In this document: piece by piece, positions 7,302 to 16,272 of the stretch
Numbering within the stretch: position 1 is the first letter of the stretch
How the letters are laid out: each line of letters starts with the position of its first letter
Origin: Faecalicatena fissicatena
Lineage (GTDB): Bacteria; Bacillota; Clostridia; Lachnospirales; Lachnospiraceae
Length of the DNA stretch: 64,000 nt
Direction: 5' to 3'
Assembly (NCBI GenBank): GCA_001028025.1
Contig: LDAQ01000008.1
Coordinates: 12,106-76,105 of the forward strand
The notes under the pieces: model-generated
What the model was told of the DNA's origin: nothing
The model's database searches: none
The model's input: the letters and a program-made list of their open reading frames with translations, nothing else
Made by a program: the position numbers and the translations under genes

Positions 7302-9180
7302 CCATGGTAAGACAACGCTGATAAAGGCTCTCACGGGGCGCAATACGGACCGCTGGGAGGAGGAACAGCGCAGAGGCATCACCATCGATCTGGGCTTCAC
7401 CTGGTTTGATTTGAAGAACGGAAACCGTGCCGGGATCATAGACGTGCCGGGACATGAAAAGTTTATCAATAATATGGTTGCCGGTGTCGTGGGAATGGAC
7501 CTGGTGCTTCTGGTAATCGCGGCCGATGAGGGAATCATGCCCCAGACAAGGGAACACATGGATATTCTGGAAATGCTCGGAGTCCGGAAAAGTATTCTGG
7601 TTCTGAATAAATGTGATCTGGTGGATGAAGAATGGCTGGAGCTGGTAGAAGAGGAGATTCGGGAAGAGCTGCAGGGAACATTTTTGGAACATGCTCCTGT
7701 GGTCAGGGTATCTGCCGCCACCGGCGAGGGAATTCCGGGACTGGTGGAGACCATTGAGCGGCTGAGTGAGGAGGAAGTGGAGGAGAAGGATATTTATACC
7801 ATTCCACGTCTTCCCGTGGACCGGGTGTTTTCTCTTTCCGGGTTCGGTACAGTAGTAACCGGCACGCTCGTCAGTGGAACGATTTCAAAAGAAGATGCGC
7901 TGGAAATGTTTCCAAACGGCAAGGAGTGCAAGATCCGCAATATCCAGGTGCATGGCAAGGATGTAGAAAAATGCTGCGCAGGGCAGCGTGTGGCAATCAA
8001 TATCTCCAATATGAAGAAAAAGGAACTGCAGAGGGGCTGCGTTCTTGCACCGCCCGGCAGCATGAAGGAATCCCGGCTTATGGATGTAAAACTGGAGATG
8101 TTGGACTCTTCGGTGCGTGTTCTGGCAAATAACACAAGACTACATTTCTTCAGCGGTACAAGCGAAGTGCTGTGCCGTGCCGTTCTGCTGGGGGATGAAA
8201 CACTCGGACCCGGCGAGAGCGGCTATGTCCAGCTCAGAATGGAAGAGGATGTGGCTTTCCGAAGAGGCGACAGATTTGTCGTACGTTTTTATTCTCCCAT
8301 GGAAACCATCGGCGGCGGCGTAATACTGGAGCCCAATGCGGGGAAAAAGAAACGGTTTTCTGAGGAGGTCCAAAAAAGCCTGAAGCAGAAGGAATCCGGA
8401 TCCGCAGAGGATGTCATAGAGCTGCATGTAAAAGATTATTCGGAGACCATGGCAGCGGTGTCAGAACTTGCCAAACTCACTGCATTATCCAGAGAAGAAA
8501 CAGAAAGTGCGGTGACTGCACTTGGGGATGAAGGACTCGTCTGCGTTTTTCCGATGAAAAAAGATACCTATGTATGGCATACCGCGGATGAACATGCCTG
8601 CAGAGAAAAAATACTGAGCGCCCTTAAGGCGTATGTGGTGAAGTATCCGTATCGCTATGGAATGGCAAAAGCGGAGGTTCACAGTACCTTTATGAAAAAG
8701 GTAAAACCGAATATTTTTGACAAATATATTGAGTATCTGGAAGCACAGAACAGTCTGAAACGCCATGAAGAATACCTGGCTCCTGCGGGCTATGAAGTAG
8801 CCAGGGATGCGTTATTTGATAAGGTACGGCGAAAGCTGCTCGGCGTGCTGAAGCCTGCCGGATATGATTTTGTCCGGTTTGCGGACATCAGTTTTGGCGA
8901 TATACCGGACCGCACGGTGGAGGATATCCTGCTTTTGATGACGGACAGCGGAGAAGTTGTAAAAGTTGCAGACGGAATGTATACACTTGGTTCCTATATG
9001 GAGGAAGCCCGGGAAAAGATTCTGGAAAAGCTGAAAGCGGATGGGAAAATTACGATTGCCGAGATCCGGGATATGTTTGGCACAAGCCGGAAGAGTGCCA
9101 AGCCGATTCTGGAATACATGGACAGTATCAAGGTGACCCGCAAAACGGGTGCAGAAAGTGAAAGGATATCAAATCTATGA
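7264..9180 (+). CDS. selB: Selenocysteine-specific elongation factor SelB
   Basis: SelB carries Sec-tRNA(Sec) to UGA codons followed by a SECIS hairpin. The 638-residue protein begins MKHIIIGTAGHIDHGKT, with the GTPase G1 loop at 10-17, GITIDLGF (G2 region), DVPGHEKF (G3) and NKCDL (G4). EF-Tu-like domains 2 and 3 follow, and the last 250 residues hold the winged-helix repeats that bind SECIS RNA. I choose ATG 7264 because AAGGAAGG is just upstream; an in-frame ATG at 7237 lies deeper inside selA. Its last base pairs overlap the LysR start as ATGA. Confidence 0.97.
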   Translation: MKHIIIGTAGHIDHGKTTLIKALTGRNTDRWEEEQRRGITIDLGFTWFDLKNGNRAGIIDVPGHEKFINNMVAGVVGMDLVLLVIAADEGIMPQTREHMDILEMLGVRKSILVLNKCDLVDEEWLELVEEEIREELQGTFLEHAPVVRVSAATGEGIPGLVETIERLSEEEVEEKDIYTIPRLPVDRVFSLSGFGTVVTGTLVSGTISKEDALEMFPNGKECKIRNIQVHGKDVEKCCAGQRVAINISNMKKKELQRGCVLAPPGSMKESRLMDVKLEMLDSSVRVLANNTRLHFFSGTSEVLCRAVLLGDETLGPGESGYVQLRMEEDVAFRRGDRFVVRFYSPMETIGGGVILEPNAGKKKRFSEEVQKSLKQKESGSAEDVIELHVKDYSETMAAVSELAKLTALSREETESAVTALGDEGLVCVFPMKKDTYVWHTADEHACREKILSALKAYVVKYPYRYGMAKAEVHSTFMKKVKPNIFDKYIEYLEAQNSLKRHEEYLAPAGYEVARDALFDKVRRKLLGVLKPAGYDFVRFADISFGDIPDRTVEDILLLMTDSGEVVKVADGMYTLGSYMEEAREKILEKLKADGKITIAEIRDMFGTSRKSAKPILEYMDSIKVTRKTGAESERISNL

Positions 9181-10103
9181 ATCTGAAACAATTAGAGGCC
9201 TTTGTGTCGGTTGCAGAGGAAGGCAGTTTCTCAAAAGCGGCGAAGCACCTGTTTCTGACCCAGCCTACCGTGAGTGCCCATGTCTCCTCCCTGGAACAGG
9301 AACTGGGGGTCTGCCTGTTTGTAAGAAACACAAAAGAGGTCAGCCTGTCGGAGGATGGAAAGAAGCTGCACGGCTATGCAAAACAGATGATTGTGCTTCA
9401 GCGGGAAATTGAAACCGTCTTTGACCGGACTAGAAAAGAGAGCAGCCACTGTATCTATATTGCCGCATCCAGTGTCCCTTCCCAGTATCTGCTCCCTCAG
9501 ATACTGGCAAAGTTCAGCGAGCTGTATCCCAGGGAACGTTTTAAGATTATGGAGACGGACAGCGCGAAGGTGGTCGAGCAGGTGATAAACGGGAATGCCG
9601 ACATCGGATTTACCGGGACCGTGCTGGAGAAAAAATACTGCAGGTATATTCCGTTTTATCAGGATGAGCTGGTCATTATAACTCCAAATACGGAAAAGTT
9701 TAAAAATCTGCATGAGAAGGGCGGAACGAAGAGACAGGCAGAAAAAATGTGGATTCAGGATGAACCTTTGATTATGCGCGAAGAAGGATCAGGAACCCGC
9801 AAGGAGGCGGAACGTCTCCTGAAAAAAATGGGGATTCATACGGATGCACTGAAGGTCGTGGCAAGCATGGAAAATCAGGAGACAATCAAGCGTTCGGTCA
9901 GCCGGGGCGTGGGAATTTCCATAATTTCACGTCTGGCGGCGGAAGACGAGATCGGGGCAGGCGAGGTCCTTTGCTTTCCTTTGGATGTGGAGGCGGGGAA
10001 ACGTTATATAAATGTTGTCTATAATAAGAATTTCCAATTATCCGCTCTGGCAGAAAGTTTCCTGCGGGTGGTGAATAAGGTATACCCGAAGAGCACCCCG
10101 TAA
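9177..10103 (+). CDS. Selenium metabolism-associated LysR-family regulator
   Basis: A 308-residue LysR-type transcription factor. The N-terminal helix-turn-helix is MNLKQLEAFVSVAEEGSFSK onward (residues 1-65, with the AAKHLFLTQPTVS recognition region), followed by a linker helix and a periplasmic-binding-protein-like effector domain (about 90-295). Its start codon overlaps the selB stop (ATGA at 9177-9180), so it is translationally tied to the selenium operon; LysR genes in this position are known in other anaerobes. The effector is unknown, selenium or thiol status being a guess. The last ten codons coincide with the start of a dispersed repeat (10077 onward). Confidence 0.92.
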   Translation: MNLKQLEAFVSVAEEGSFSKAAKHLFLTQPTVSAHVSSLEQELGVCLFVRNTKEVSLSEDGKKLHGYAKQMIVLQREIETVFDRTRKESSHCIYIAASSVPSQYLLPQILAKFSELYPRERFKIMETDSAKVVEQVINGNADIGFTGTVLEKKYCRYIPFYQDELVIITPNTEKFKNLHEKGGTKRQAEKMWIQDEPLIMREEGSGTRKEAERLLKKMGIHTDALKVVASMENQETIKRSVSRGVGISIISRLAAEDEIGAGEVLCFPLDVEAGKRYINVVYNKNFQLSALAESFLRVVNKVYPKSTP

Positions 10104-10117
10104 TTCATGCCCTTCGC
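10077..10117 (+). repeat. Partial copy of a Y-shaped 78-bp repeat
   Basis: The sequence AAGGTATACCCGAAGAGC continuing to CATGCCCTTCG matches the first half of the repeats at 36295-36372 and 42674-42751. It overlaps the 3' end and stop codon of the LysR gene. The second hairpin of the repeat is not present; another hairpin (10124-10152) takes its place. Confidence 0.65.
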
Positions 10118-10123
10118 AGTCTG

Positions 10124-10158
10124 AGCCGCTATAGAAGATATCTATAGTGGCTTTGATT
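10124..10158 (+). terminator. Terminator-like hairpin after the LysR gene
   Basis: AGCCGCTATAGA (10124-10135) and TCTATAGTGGCT (10141-10152) form a 12-bp stem with one G-T pair, followed by a weak T-rich tail (TTTGATTT). It would separate the selD-selA-selB-lysR transcript from the lyase gene. Confidence 0.55.
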
Positions 10159-10231
10159 TATGAGGGTTTTCAATTAGACTCTGAGGAAACGGCAGGTTAT
10201 ACTGGGTATGTATGGAAATGGAGGGGGAGTT

Positions 10232-11368
10232 ATGATTTACATGGATAATGCGGCAACAACAATGCAGAAGCCGGAAGAAGTGGCAGAGGCCGTAGTCAGG
10301 GCTATGAATTCCATTGGAAATGCGGGGAGAGGCGCAACGGAGGCATCTCTCAGTGCATCCAGGATTATTTATGACACGCGGGAAAAGCTCAGCCGCTTTT
10401 TTAATGCAGAAAATCCCAGGAGAATTGCCTTTACAGCGAATTCTACAGAAAGCCTGAACATAGCCATCAAGGGAACACTGAATCCCGGTGATCATGTAAT
10501 CACAACGGTACTGGAACACAATTCGGTTCTCCGCCCGCTATACGAATGCCAGGAAAAAGGAACAGAACTTACGATTCTAGGATGTGATGAAAAGGGTAAC
10601 ATTTCCTATGAAGAGATGGAAAAAGCGGTCAAAAACAATACGAAAGCGATTGTATGTACGCATGGATCGAATCTGACCGGCAATATGATCGATATTGGGA
10701 GAGTGGGTCTGATTGCCAGGCGATACGGAATACTGCTGATTGCAGATGCTTCCCAGACTGCCGGCGTGTTTCCCATCGATGTACAAAAAATGCACATTGA
10801 TATTCTGTGTTTTACCGGCCATAAGGGCCTGCTGGGGCCACAGGGAACCGGAGGCCTGTATGTCAGAGAGGGTCTTTTAGTACGCCCGCTTCTAAGCGGC
10901 GGCAGCGGTGTGGATACGTATAATACCCATCATCCGCAGGAGATGCCGACAGCGCTGGAGGCCGGAACCTTAAATGGCCATGGAATTGCCGGTTTAAATG
11001 CAGCAATGGAGTATCTGGAGGAAAAAGGGATTGACTGGATACGGAAAAAAGAATTGGCTTATATGCGTCAATTCTATAAAGGAATTTCCATGATCCCGCA
11101 GGTGACAGTTTACGGCGACTTTGAAGCAAAAGAGCGGTGTCCGATCGTTTCCTTTAACATTGGGGACTATGATTCTTCTGATGTAAGCGACGAATTATAT
11201 GTGACATATCATATTGCCACCAGACCTGGTGCACACTGTGCACCACTGATGCACAAAGCATTGGGGACTGAATGCCAGGGAGCCGTGAGATTCAGTTTCT
11301 CACATTACAATACAGAAGAGGAAGTTGATTTAGCAATCCAGGCAGTGAGAGCATTAGCAGCAGAGTAG
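10232..11368 (+). CDS. Class V aminotransferase: selenocysteine lyase / cysteine desulfurase-like
   Basis: A 378-residue PLP enzyme of the NifS/SufS/CsdB family, which removes selenium or sulfur from selenocysteine or cysteine to leave alanine. The start MIYMDNAATT at 10232 follows GGAGGGGGAG. The PLP lysine is Lys198 in CFTGHKGLLGPQGTGG; a C-terminal RPGAHCAP motif gives the active-site cysteine. Length and the short Cys loop fit the SufS/CsdB group. Position inside the selenium cassette makes delivery of selenide to SelD, or recycling of Sec, the likely job, but a general cysteine desulfurase cannot be excluded from sequence. YedE follows 14 bases downstream. Confidence 0.88.
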   Translation: MIYMDNAATTMQKPEEVAEAVVRAMNSIGNAGRGATEASLSASRIIYDTREKLSRFFNAENPRRIAFTANSTESLNIAIKGTLNPGDHVITTVLEHNSVLRPLYECQEKGTELTILGCDEKGNISYEEMEKAVKNNTKAIVCTHGSNLTGNMIDIGRVGLIARRYGILLIADASQTAGVFPIDVQKMHIDILCFTGHKGLLGPQGTGGLYVREGLLVRPLLSGGSGVDTYNTHHPQEMPTALEAGTLNGHGIAGLNAAMEYLEEKGIDWIRKKELAYMRQFYKGISMIPQVTVYGDFEAKERCPIVSFNIGDYDSSDVSDELYVTYHIATRPGAHCAPLMHKALGTECQGAVRFSFSHYNTEEEVDLAIQAVRALAAE

Positions 11369-11382
11369 GAGGGAAACAAATA

Positions 11383-12477
11383 GTGAATTTATCGGATTCA
11401 AAAAAGAAATTAGCAATCGCAGGGGTGGTATGCGGACTCGTAGCGGCGTGTCTGGCATATTTTGGAAATCCTGCAAACATGGCATTTTGTATTGCGTGTT
11501 TTATCAGGGACACTGCAGGAGCTCTGGGAATGCATCAGGCAGAAGCCGTACAGTATGCGCGTCCTGAAATCATAGGGCTTGTGTTGGGAGCATTTATTAT
11601 TTCAGCGGCTACAAAAGAATACCGTTCGACGGCAGGATCATCGCCTATGATACGTTTTATCCTGGGAATGGTCATCATGATCGGATCGCTTGTGTTTTTG
11701 GGATGCCCGCTCAGGATGGTAATCCGTATGTCCGCAGGAGATCTGAATGCATGGGTGGCCCTTATCGGATTTGTACTTGGTGTAGGAACCGGCGTATTTG
11801 CCCTCAAAAAAGGCTTCAGTCTTGGAAGGGCACACATTACAAATAAAATGAGCGGTGCGGTACTTCCGGCGCTTATGCTTGGAGTATTGATCCTCGAGGC
11901 GGTGACAACTTTGCTGAAGGCAAGCGAGGCCGGCCCCGGAAGTATGCATGCGCCTCTTATAATGTCCCTCATCGGCGGTCTGATATTTGGAGCAATGGCA
12001 CAGAAGTCAAGGATGTGTTTTGCCGGAGGGATCCGCGATGTCATATTAATGAAGAATTTTGATCTGTTAACAGTAATTGGCAGTCTGTTCGTAGTCATGT
12101 TAATATTCAATATTGCAACAGGCAGATTTGTATTAGGATTTAATACACCGGGTATTATCGCACACTCCGAGCATCTATGGAACATTCTCGGAATGTATGC
12201 AGTAGGTTTTGCAGCAGTGCTGGCCGGAGGATGCCCATTAAGACAGCTGATTTTAGCCGGTCAGGGATCCTCGGATTCCGCAGTGACAGTGCTGGGAATG
12301 TTCGCCGGGGCAGCGGCCTGCCATAACTTCGGCCTTGCCGCAAGCGGAACAGCAGTAAACCCGGAAACAAAAGAACTGGTGGCCGGAGCGGTGCCCTTCT
12401 ACGGGAAAGTAGCGCTTATAATCTGTATTGCAGTATGCTTTTTAATCGCGTTTACAAATAAAAGGGAAAAAGCATAG
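11383..12477 (+). CDS. yedE: YedE-family selenium transporter
   Basis: A 364-residue integral membrane protein with about ten hydrophobic segments, of the YeeE/YedE (DUF395) family. Two conserved cysteine motifs sit in the pore halves, LGCPLRM near residue 108 and GGCPLRQ near 286, the internal duplication typical of these transporters. The start is GTG at 11383, with AGGAGGG ten bases upstream. In selenium-using bacteria YedE is found next to YedF, SelD and TusA-like genes and is annotated as a selenium transporter; transport of a selenium species is inference from this context, since thiosulfate is carried by related YeeE proteins. Confidence 0.9.
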   Translation: MNLSDSKKKLAIAGVVCGLVAACLAYFGNPANMAFCIACFIRDTAGALGMHQAEAVQYARPEIIGLVLGAFIISAATKEYRSTAGSSPMIRFILGMVIMIGSLVFLGCPLRMVIRMSAGDLNAWVALIGFVLGVGTGVFALKKGFSLGRAHITNKMSGAVLPALMLGVLILEAVTTLLKASEAGPGSMHAPLIMSLIGGLIFGAMAQKSRMCFAGGIRDVILMKNFDLLTVIGSLFVVMLIFNIATGRFVLGFNTPGIIAHSEHLWNILGMYAVGFAAVLAGGCPLRQLILAGQGSSDSAVTVLGMFAGAAACHNFGLAASGTAVNPETKELVAGAVPFYGKVALIICIAVCFLIAFTNKREKA

Positions 12478-12578
12478 ACATACATAATGCCAGAAAATTA
12501 AAATAAGGGGTTTCAGGGAGATTGTCCCCTTGAAGCCCGAAGTATAAAGTAGTATTCTATGAAAGAAGGTATTATATT

Positions 12579-12782
12579 ATGAAGGAAGTAGATGCAAGAG
12601 GTCTCTCCTGTCCAGAGCCGCTGATGCTGACCGCAGAGGCACTAAAAAAGTTCAAAGAGCCGGTAAAAGTCCTGGTTACCGAGCCGCACCAGAAGATGAA
12701 CGTAGAAAAGTATGCCAGAGATCACGGCAGAAAAGTCGCATCATCTGAGACAGAAGACGGATTTGCAGTAATGATAGAATAA
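12579..12782 (+). CDS. TusA/SirA-like sulfur or selenium carrier
   Basis: A 67-residue single-domain TusA-like protein. The carrier cysteine is in RGLSCPEPLMLT (Cys10), followed by the amphipathic helix and a small sheet, as in TusA and the YedF N-domain. Full length for the family is 70-80 residues, so it is complete. It ends two bases before the DUF3343 gene, and the pair is probably co-translated. A passive role passing persulfide or perselenide between the lyase, YedE and SelD is inferred from the cassette. Confidence 0.88.
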   Translation: MKEVDARGLSCPEPLMLTAEALKKFKEPVKVLVTEPHQKMNVEKYARDHGRKVASSETEDGFAVMIE

Positions 12783-12783
12783 A

Positions 12784-13020
12784 ATGAGAAAAAAAGAGCT
12801 AAAATTAGTAGTAACATTTCATACAACCGCAGACGCCATGGCGATGGAAAAACTATGCCGTAATCAAAACATCCCCGGCAGACTCATCCCCGTACCCCGC
12901 GTTTTATCCGCAGGCTGCGGCCTTTCATGGTGTGCCGAACTGTCAGAAATAGAGTTAGTCAAAAAAGCAGTACAACTGGCAGGAATCGAAGAAGAAGCAA
13001 TCCAGGAATGCATGGTATAA
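12784..13020 (+). CDS. DUF3343 putative Se/S carrier-like protein
   Basis: A 78-residue protein starting one base after the previous stop codon. The sequence KLVVTFHTTADAMAMEKLC followed by PVPRVLSAGCGLSWC is the DUF3343 signature, with a Cys-Gly pair and a second cysteine close by. The family is described as putative Se/S carrier-like and occurs with YedE, YedF and TusA proteins. No ribosome site stands apart from the upstream gene, consistent with translational coupling. The function is not experimentally known to me. It is the last gene of the selenium cassette and is followed by a giant palindromic element. Confidence 0.85.
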   Translation: MRKKELKLVVTFHTTADAMAMEKLCRNQNIPGRLIPVPRVLSAGCGLSWCAELSEIELVKKAVQLAGIEEEAIQECMV

Positions 13021-13062
13021 GCTATGTGAGAAAGGATACGTATGAACCACATTACGCGTCAG

Positions 13063-13430
13063 CCAATCCCATCCGCCTCCCCCGCCAGACATCTCCCCCC
13101 GTATAAGTTATATAAGTACAGCCCGGATGCAAGCAGCCTGGCCGTGAGGGTGTGGGCGGTGAAGCAGGGGAGGTACGGCGGTGCTTGCTGATGCCTCATA
13201 GTGTGCCGTGTTTCCGTTGGGATAAAATTAAAAAATCTGATGGACAGACTTTGCTCTCCAAAGCAAAGTCTGAGGCGACTCAGGCCCCAAATTATCAAAT
13301 TTAGGGCCGCTTGTCGCCGGTTCCATCAGATTTTTTAATTTTATCCCTACGGAAACCAGGCTAAACGGCCGGTATCAGCAAGCACCGCCGTACTTCCCCT
13401 GCTTCACCGCCCACACCCTCACGGTCAGGC
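13063..13430 (-). repeat. Giant palindromic element copy 1 (reverse orientation)
   Basis: The palindrome is 13136-13430 (295 bp). A 57-bp basal stem (13136-13192 with 13374-13430, two mismatches) leads to an 18x18 internal loop (13193-13210, GCCTCATAGTGTGCCGTG; 13356-13373, CCAGGCTAAACGGCCGGT), then a 34-bp second stem (13211-13244 with 13322-13355). The tip carries a 28-nt hairpin (13245-13272) and a 45-nt hairpin (13274-13318) with ATCA at its apex. The conserved outer block lies at 13063-13090, 45 bases from the palindrome. Read on the minus strand this has the same part order as copies 2 and 4. It fills the space between two convergent genes and has no coding potential. Confidence 0.9.
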
Positions 13431-13441
13431 GGACCTTCTAC

Positions 13442-14332
13442 TCACTTATCACGAGGATTCTTCCAAAACCAAAAAGCTACCAGGATTCCCGTTATGTACA
13501 ATATATTAACCAGTATAGTAGGATTATCTTTAAGCAGGTAGATAACCGCCACGATTGCCGCCAGGGAAATCGTCAGTTCAAACCCTTTCATAATCCGTTT
13601 TTCTTTAATATCCCGTGCCTGCTGCTGCATTTCATTGCGTTTTTGTTCCAGAGTAAGATAATCCATAAGATTCTCATCGCTTATGCGGGAGAGGATCCAT
13701 TTATCACGGTAGAACTCTTTGTCTTCCTTTTTGAAATGAAAACGCTTTTTATCAGCAGGATCATCATCGGGCATCTCGTCATCGGTACTGGTCTCAGGCC
13801 GGGAAGCCACTTTTTTGAATGCCTTGTCGGTGAGTTCGGTTGCCTTTCCAGTGAGTTCGGATGCTTTGTCAGTTAACTCGGAAGCCTTATCTGCAAAGCT
13901 GGAGGCCATATCCCTGAATTCGTAAGCCTTTTGTGACGGCTGAGAGTCTGTGGCAATGCTTTCAGAATGCGAGGGCTCTGAAACCGTACTGCGGGATTCG
14001 ACGGCAGGTTCGACATGATTCACTGGTTCGGCAGCAGGAATGGCCGGATTGCTTTCCGGTGTGGTGACGGGCTCCTGCGGTGTTCTGGCGACATTCTCTG
14101 CTGATGCGCTTTGGGTGGCAGGTTCTGCGGAAACTGCAGGAGAAGGCACGGAGGAATTCTCTGCAGCAGCCTCTTTTGCGGCAGTTTCCGTGATATTTGC
14201 AGGGGCGCCTGGCGTTTCTGATGCAAATGGTACAATATTTGAAACATCTGTATCAACCGAAGGGACAGCCGAGGGGTTCCCTGTTGAGTTACTGGCAGTT
14301 TTTTCTTTTACAAAAATTAATTCTTCGGACAC
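13442..14332 (-). CDS. Repeat-rich protein with C-terminal membrane anchor
   Basis: I choose the GTG at 14332 as start because a GGAGG, itself inside an earlier ATGGAGG, lies eight bases upstream; that upstream ATG at 14347 has no ribosome site. The product has about 296 residues. Residues 1-145 are rich in Ala, Pro, Ser, Thr and Glu and look disordered. At about 145-180 short repeats of the type DKASELT/GKATELT occur, as in apolipoprotein-like helices. A charged segment follows, then two membrane helices near the C-terminus and a basic end (FWKNPRDK). The product is probably membrane-anchored with a long flexible cytosolic or external arm. I know no functional family. Confidence 0.75.
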   Translation of the reverse strand: MSEELIFVKEKTASNSTGNPSAVPSVDTDVSNIVPFASETPGAPANITETAAKEAAAENSSVPSPAVSAEPATQSASAENVARTPQEPVTTPESNPAIPAAEPVNHVEPAVESRSTVSEPSHSESIATDSQPSQKAYEFRDMASSFADKASELTDKASELTGKATELTDKAFKKVASRPETSTDDEMPDDDPADKKRFHFKKEDKEFYRDKWILSRISDENLMDYLTLEQKRNEMQQQARDIKEKRIMKGFELTISLAAIVAVIYLLKDNPTILVNILYITGILVAFWFWKNPRDK

Positions 14333-14463
14333 AGATAATACCTCCATATCGATTTTTCTTAATCATATCAGTTTTTGCTGAAAAATACAATAAACTGTAT
14401 GTTTGTGGTAACAGTTCAGTCAGGTCTGCGCATTTACTGCACGGAACATACGCTCAAATCCTG

Positions 14464-15051
14464 TCAGATTCCCCTCTCAAAGTTATCCAGGACATGGGGC
14501 AGCAGTTTGTCGCTGTACACTGACAGGGAGTACTTTCCTTCGCACAGCGCCCAGTCATAGAGCAGGGCGCGCTCATACATCGTATAAATCTTTACAAGCT
14601 CCCCTGCCGAGGAGGTGCTGCGGAATTCTTCGGATTTAAGTCCCGCAGTAATGATTTCTGTAACCAGCTGAAAATAATAACGGTCATCATCCAGAAGAGA
14701 TCGGTTGTCTCTTGTAATAAGCTGAGATGAATACAGGGATGCAAGCAGGTTGAGGTCAATACTTGTCTCAATCATATAAAATAATTCGTGATTCAAAAGC
14801 AGCAGTTTTTCTCTGGCTGACATAGATGGATCCAGGGTATTGTTGATCTCCTCATACTTTTGGTCAAACAGGTCTGACAGAGTAGAGAGAAGTGCGTCTT
14901 TTCCTTTGAAATAATGATAAAATGTCCCTTTGGAGGTTTTGGACAGTTTGATAATGTCCTCTACCGTGGTGTTGTCATATCCGTTTTTATAAAATAAATT
15001 CCAGGCAGCCTTTACGATACGGCTCTTGGTAGTTTGTTTCTTCCTAGGCAT
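14464..15051 (-). CDS. TetR-family transcriptional regulator
   Basis: A 195-residue TetR/AcrR regulator. The N-terminal helix-turn-helix runs through residues 8-55 (SRIVKAAWNLFYKNGYDNTT, then KTSKGTFYHYFKGKDALL), and the remaining helical domain should bind a ligand and dimerise. AGGAAAGAG precedes the ATG. It is transcribed in the same direction as prdF but separated from it by a terminator, so it is probably an independent unit. Its target is unknown; the adjacent membrane-anchored protein gene downstream (13442-14332) is the closest candidate. Confidence 0.92.
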   Translation of the reverse strand: MPRKKQTTKSRIVKAAWNLFYKNGYDNTTVEDIIKLSKTSKGTFYHYFKGKDALLSTLSDLFDQKYEEINNTLDPSMSAREKLLLLNHELFYMIETSIDLNLLASLYSSQLITRDNRSLLDDDRYYFQLVTEIITAGLKSEEFRSTSSAGELVKIYTMYERALLYDWALCEGKYSLSVYSDKLLPHVLDNFERGI

Positions 15052-15140
15052 AACAAGCTCTCTTTCCTAACTTTTTTACATTGTGTTTCGTTTATTAGTA
15101 TAGCATAAGTTTAAAATTACGACTATGGAAAAAATATAGA

Positions 15141-15176
15141 AAAATCGGTGGGAATTGCTTCCGCCACCGATTTTTT
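15141..15176 (-). terminator. Intrinsic terminator after prdF
   Basis: AAAATCGGTGG (15141-15151) pairs with CCACCGATTTT (15164-15174), with an inner GGAA/TTCC extension. Flanking A and T runs allow it to work in both directions. It lies just beyond the prdF stop codon. Confidence 0.85.
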
Positions 15177-15212
15177 ATGGATATGCTGTATGCAGTTGGT
15201 ATCAGAGGAGCA

Positions 15213-16250
15213 TTATTCTCCTCTTGCGACCTTAAAACCATATTTTAACGGGTCTTCCGGATCGATCACATAGGTCGCTTCTCCGGTAACATAAGCGCTT
15301 CCGGTAATCTGAGGAATGACTGCCTTGAACTCACCAACAGTGGCTTCTTCTTTGATTACCCCTTTAAACTGGGAACCGATAAAGCTTTCGTATACAAAGG
15401 GCTCTCCGATTTTAATTTTACCGCGTGAATACAGTGCCGCAAGCTTTGCGCTTGTTCCGGTTCCACAGGGGGAGCGGTCGGACATATAGTCTCCGAATAT
15501 TACTACGTTTCGGTAATTGCAGCCTTCGGTCTCGGTGTGGCAGTAAAGTTCAGCCAGATCAACGGAGGTGATGTCAAGATAGGGATGTTTGATCTCTACT
15601 TCTGCGTTTACCTGCTTTATAACTTTCATGCCAAAATCTGTAAGCTTTGGTATGGATTTCTTGTCAACTGTCCAGCCAAGCTGCTCGATATCTATAAGTG
15701 CGAAAAAACTTCCGCCAAATGCGATATCATATTTGATTTCTTTGCCGTCAACTACGGTAGTAAGATTCTCTTTATACAGGAAAGCCGGAACATTGGTCAG
15801 AGTCACATTTTGGACTTTTCCATTTTTAACTTCTGCTTTTACACGAATAAGTCCGGCCGGAGCGTCCAATACTACTTCTGTATAAGGTTCTATCGCTGGA
15901 ACGAGGCCTGATTCAATAAGTGCCGTTGTTGTTCCGATTGTACCGTGGCCGCACATGTTCAGATATTCTCCGGTATCCATAAAAATAACACCGAAATCGG
16001 CTTCCGGATTTACCGGTTCCGTCACCAGGGCTCCAAACATGTCATGATGTCCGCGCGGTTCAAACATCAGTGCCTGACGGTATTTATCGAAATTATTTGC
16101 AAGATACTGTTTGCGCTCCATCATGGAGTCACCTTTCAGCTCTGGAAAACCGGACATAATAATACGGGTAAATTCTCCTACCGTATGTGTATCAATTGCT
16201 TTAAACGATGCTTCAAATGCATCCAGATTGATTTTGGGATTGTAATTCAT
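15213..16250 (-). CDS. prdF: Proline racemase PrdF
   Basis: A 345-residue cofactor-independent racemase that converts L-proline to D-proline, the substrate of the proline reductase encoded next door. The two catalytic cysteines are in NMCGHGTIGT (Cys100) and RSPCGTGTSAK (Cys262); a Cys/Cys pair fits proline racemase or 4-hydroxyproline epimerase, and the context decides for proline. AGGAGG lies upstream of the ATG. It is transcribed divergently from selC and the prd operon, so the roughly 330-base space holds promoters for both directions. The enzyme is cytosolic and dimeric in known relatives. Confidence 0.95.
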   Translation of the reverse strand: MNYNPKINLDAFEASFKAIDTHTVGEFTRIIMSGFPELKGDSMMERKQYLANNFDKYRQALMFEPRGHHDMFGALVTEPVNPEADFGVIFMDTGEYLNMCGHGTIGTTTALIESGLVPAIEPYTEVVLDAPAGLIRVKAEVKNGKVQNVTLTNVPAFLYKENLTTVVDGKEIKYDIAFGGSFFALIDIEQLGWTVDKKSIPKLTDFGMKVIKQVNAEVEIKHPYLDITSVDLAELYCHTETEGCNYRNVVIFGDYMSDRSPCGTGTSAKLAALYSRGKIKIGEPFVYESFIGSQFKGVIKEEATVGEFKAVIPQITGSAYVTGEATYVIDPEDPLKYGFKVARGE

Positions 16251-16272
16251 AACCCTTCCTCCTAATTGTTGG

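Noticed and set aside
13136..13430. Giant palindromes as integron attC sites
   Set aside because: attC sites are shorter, with GTTRRRY boxes, and no integrase or cassette genes are present; only the general principle of conserved fold with variable stems is shared.
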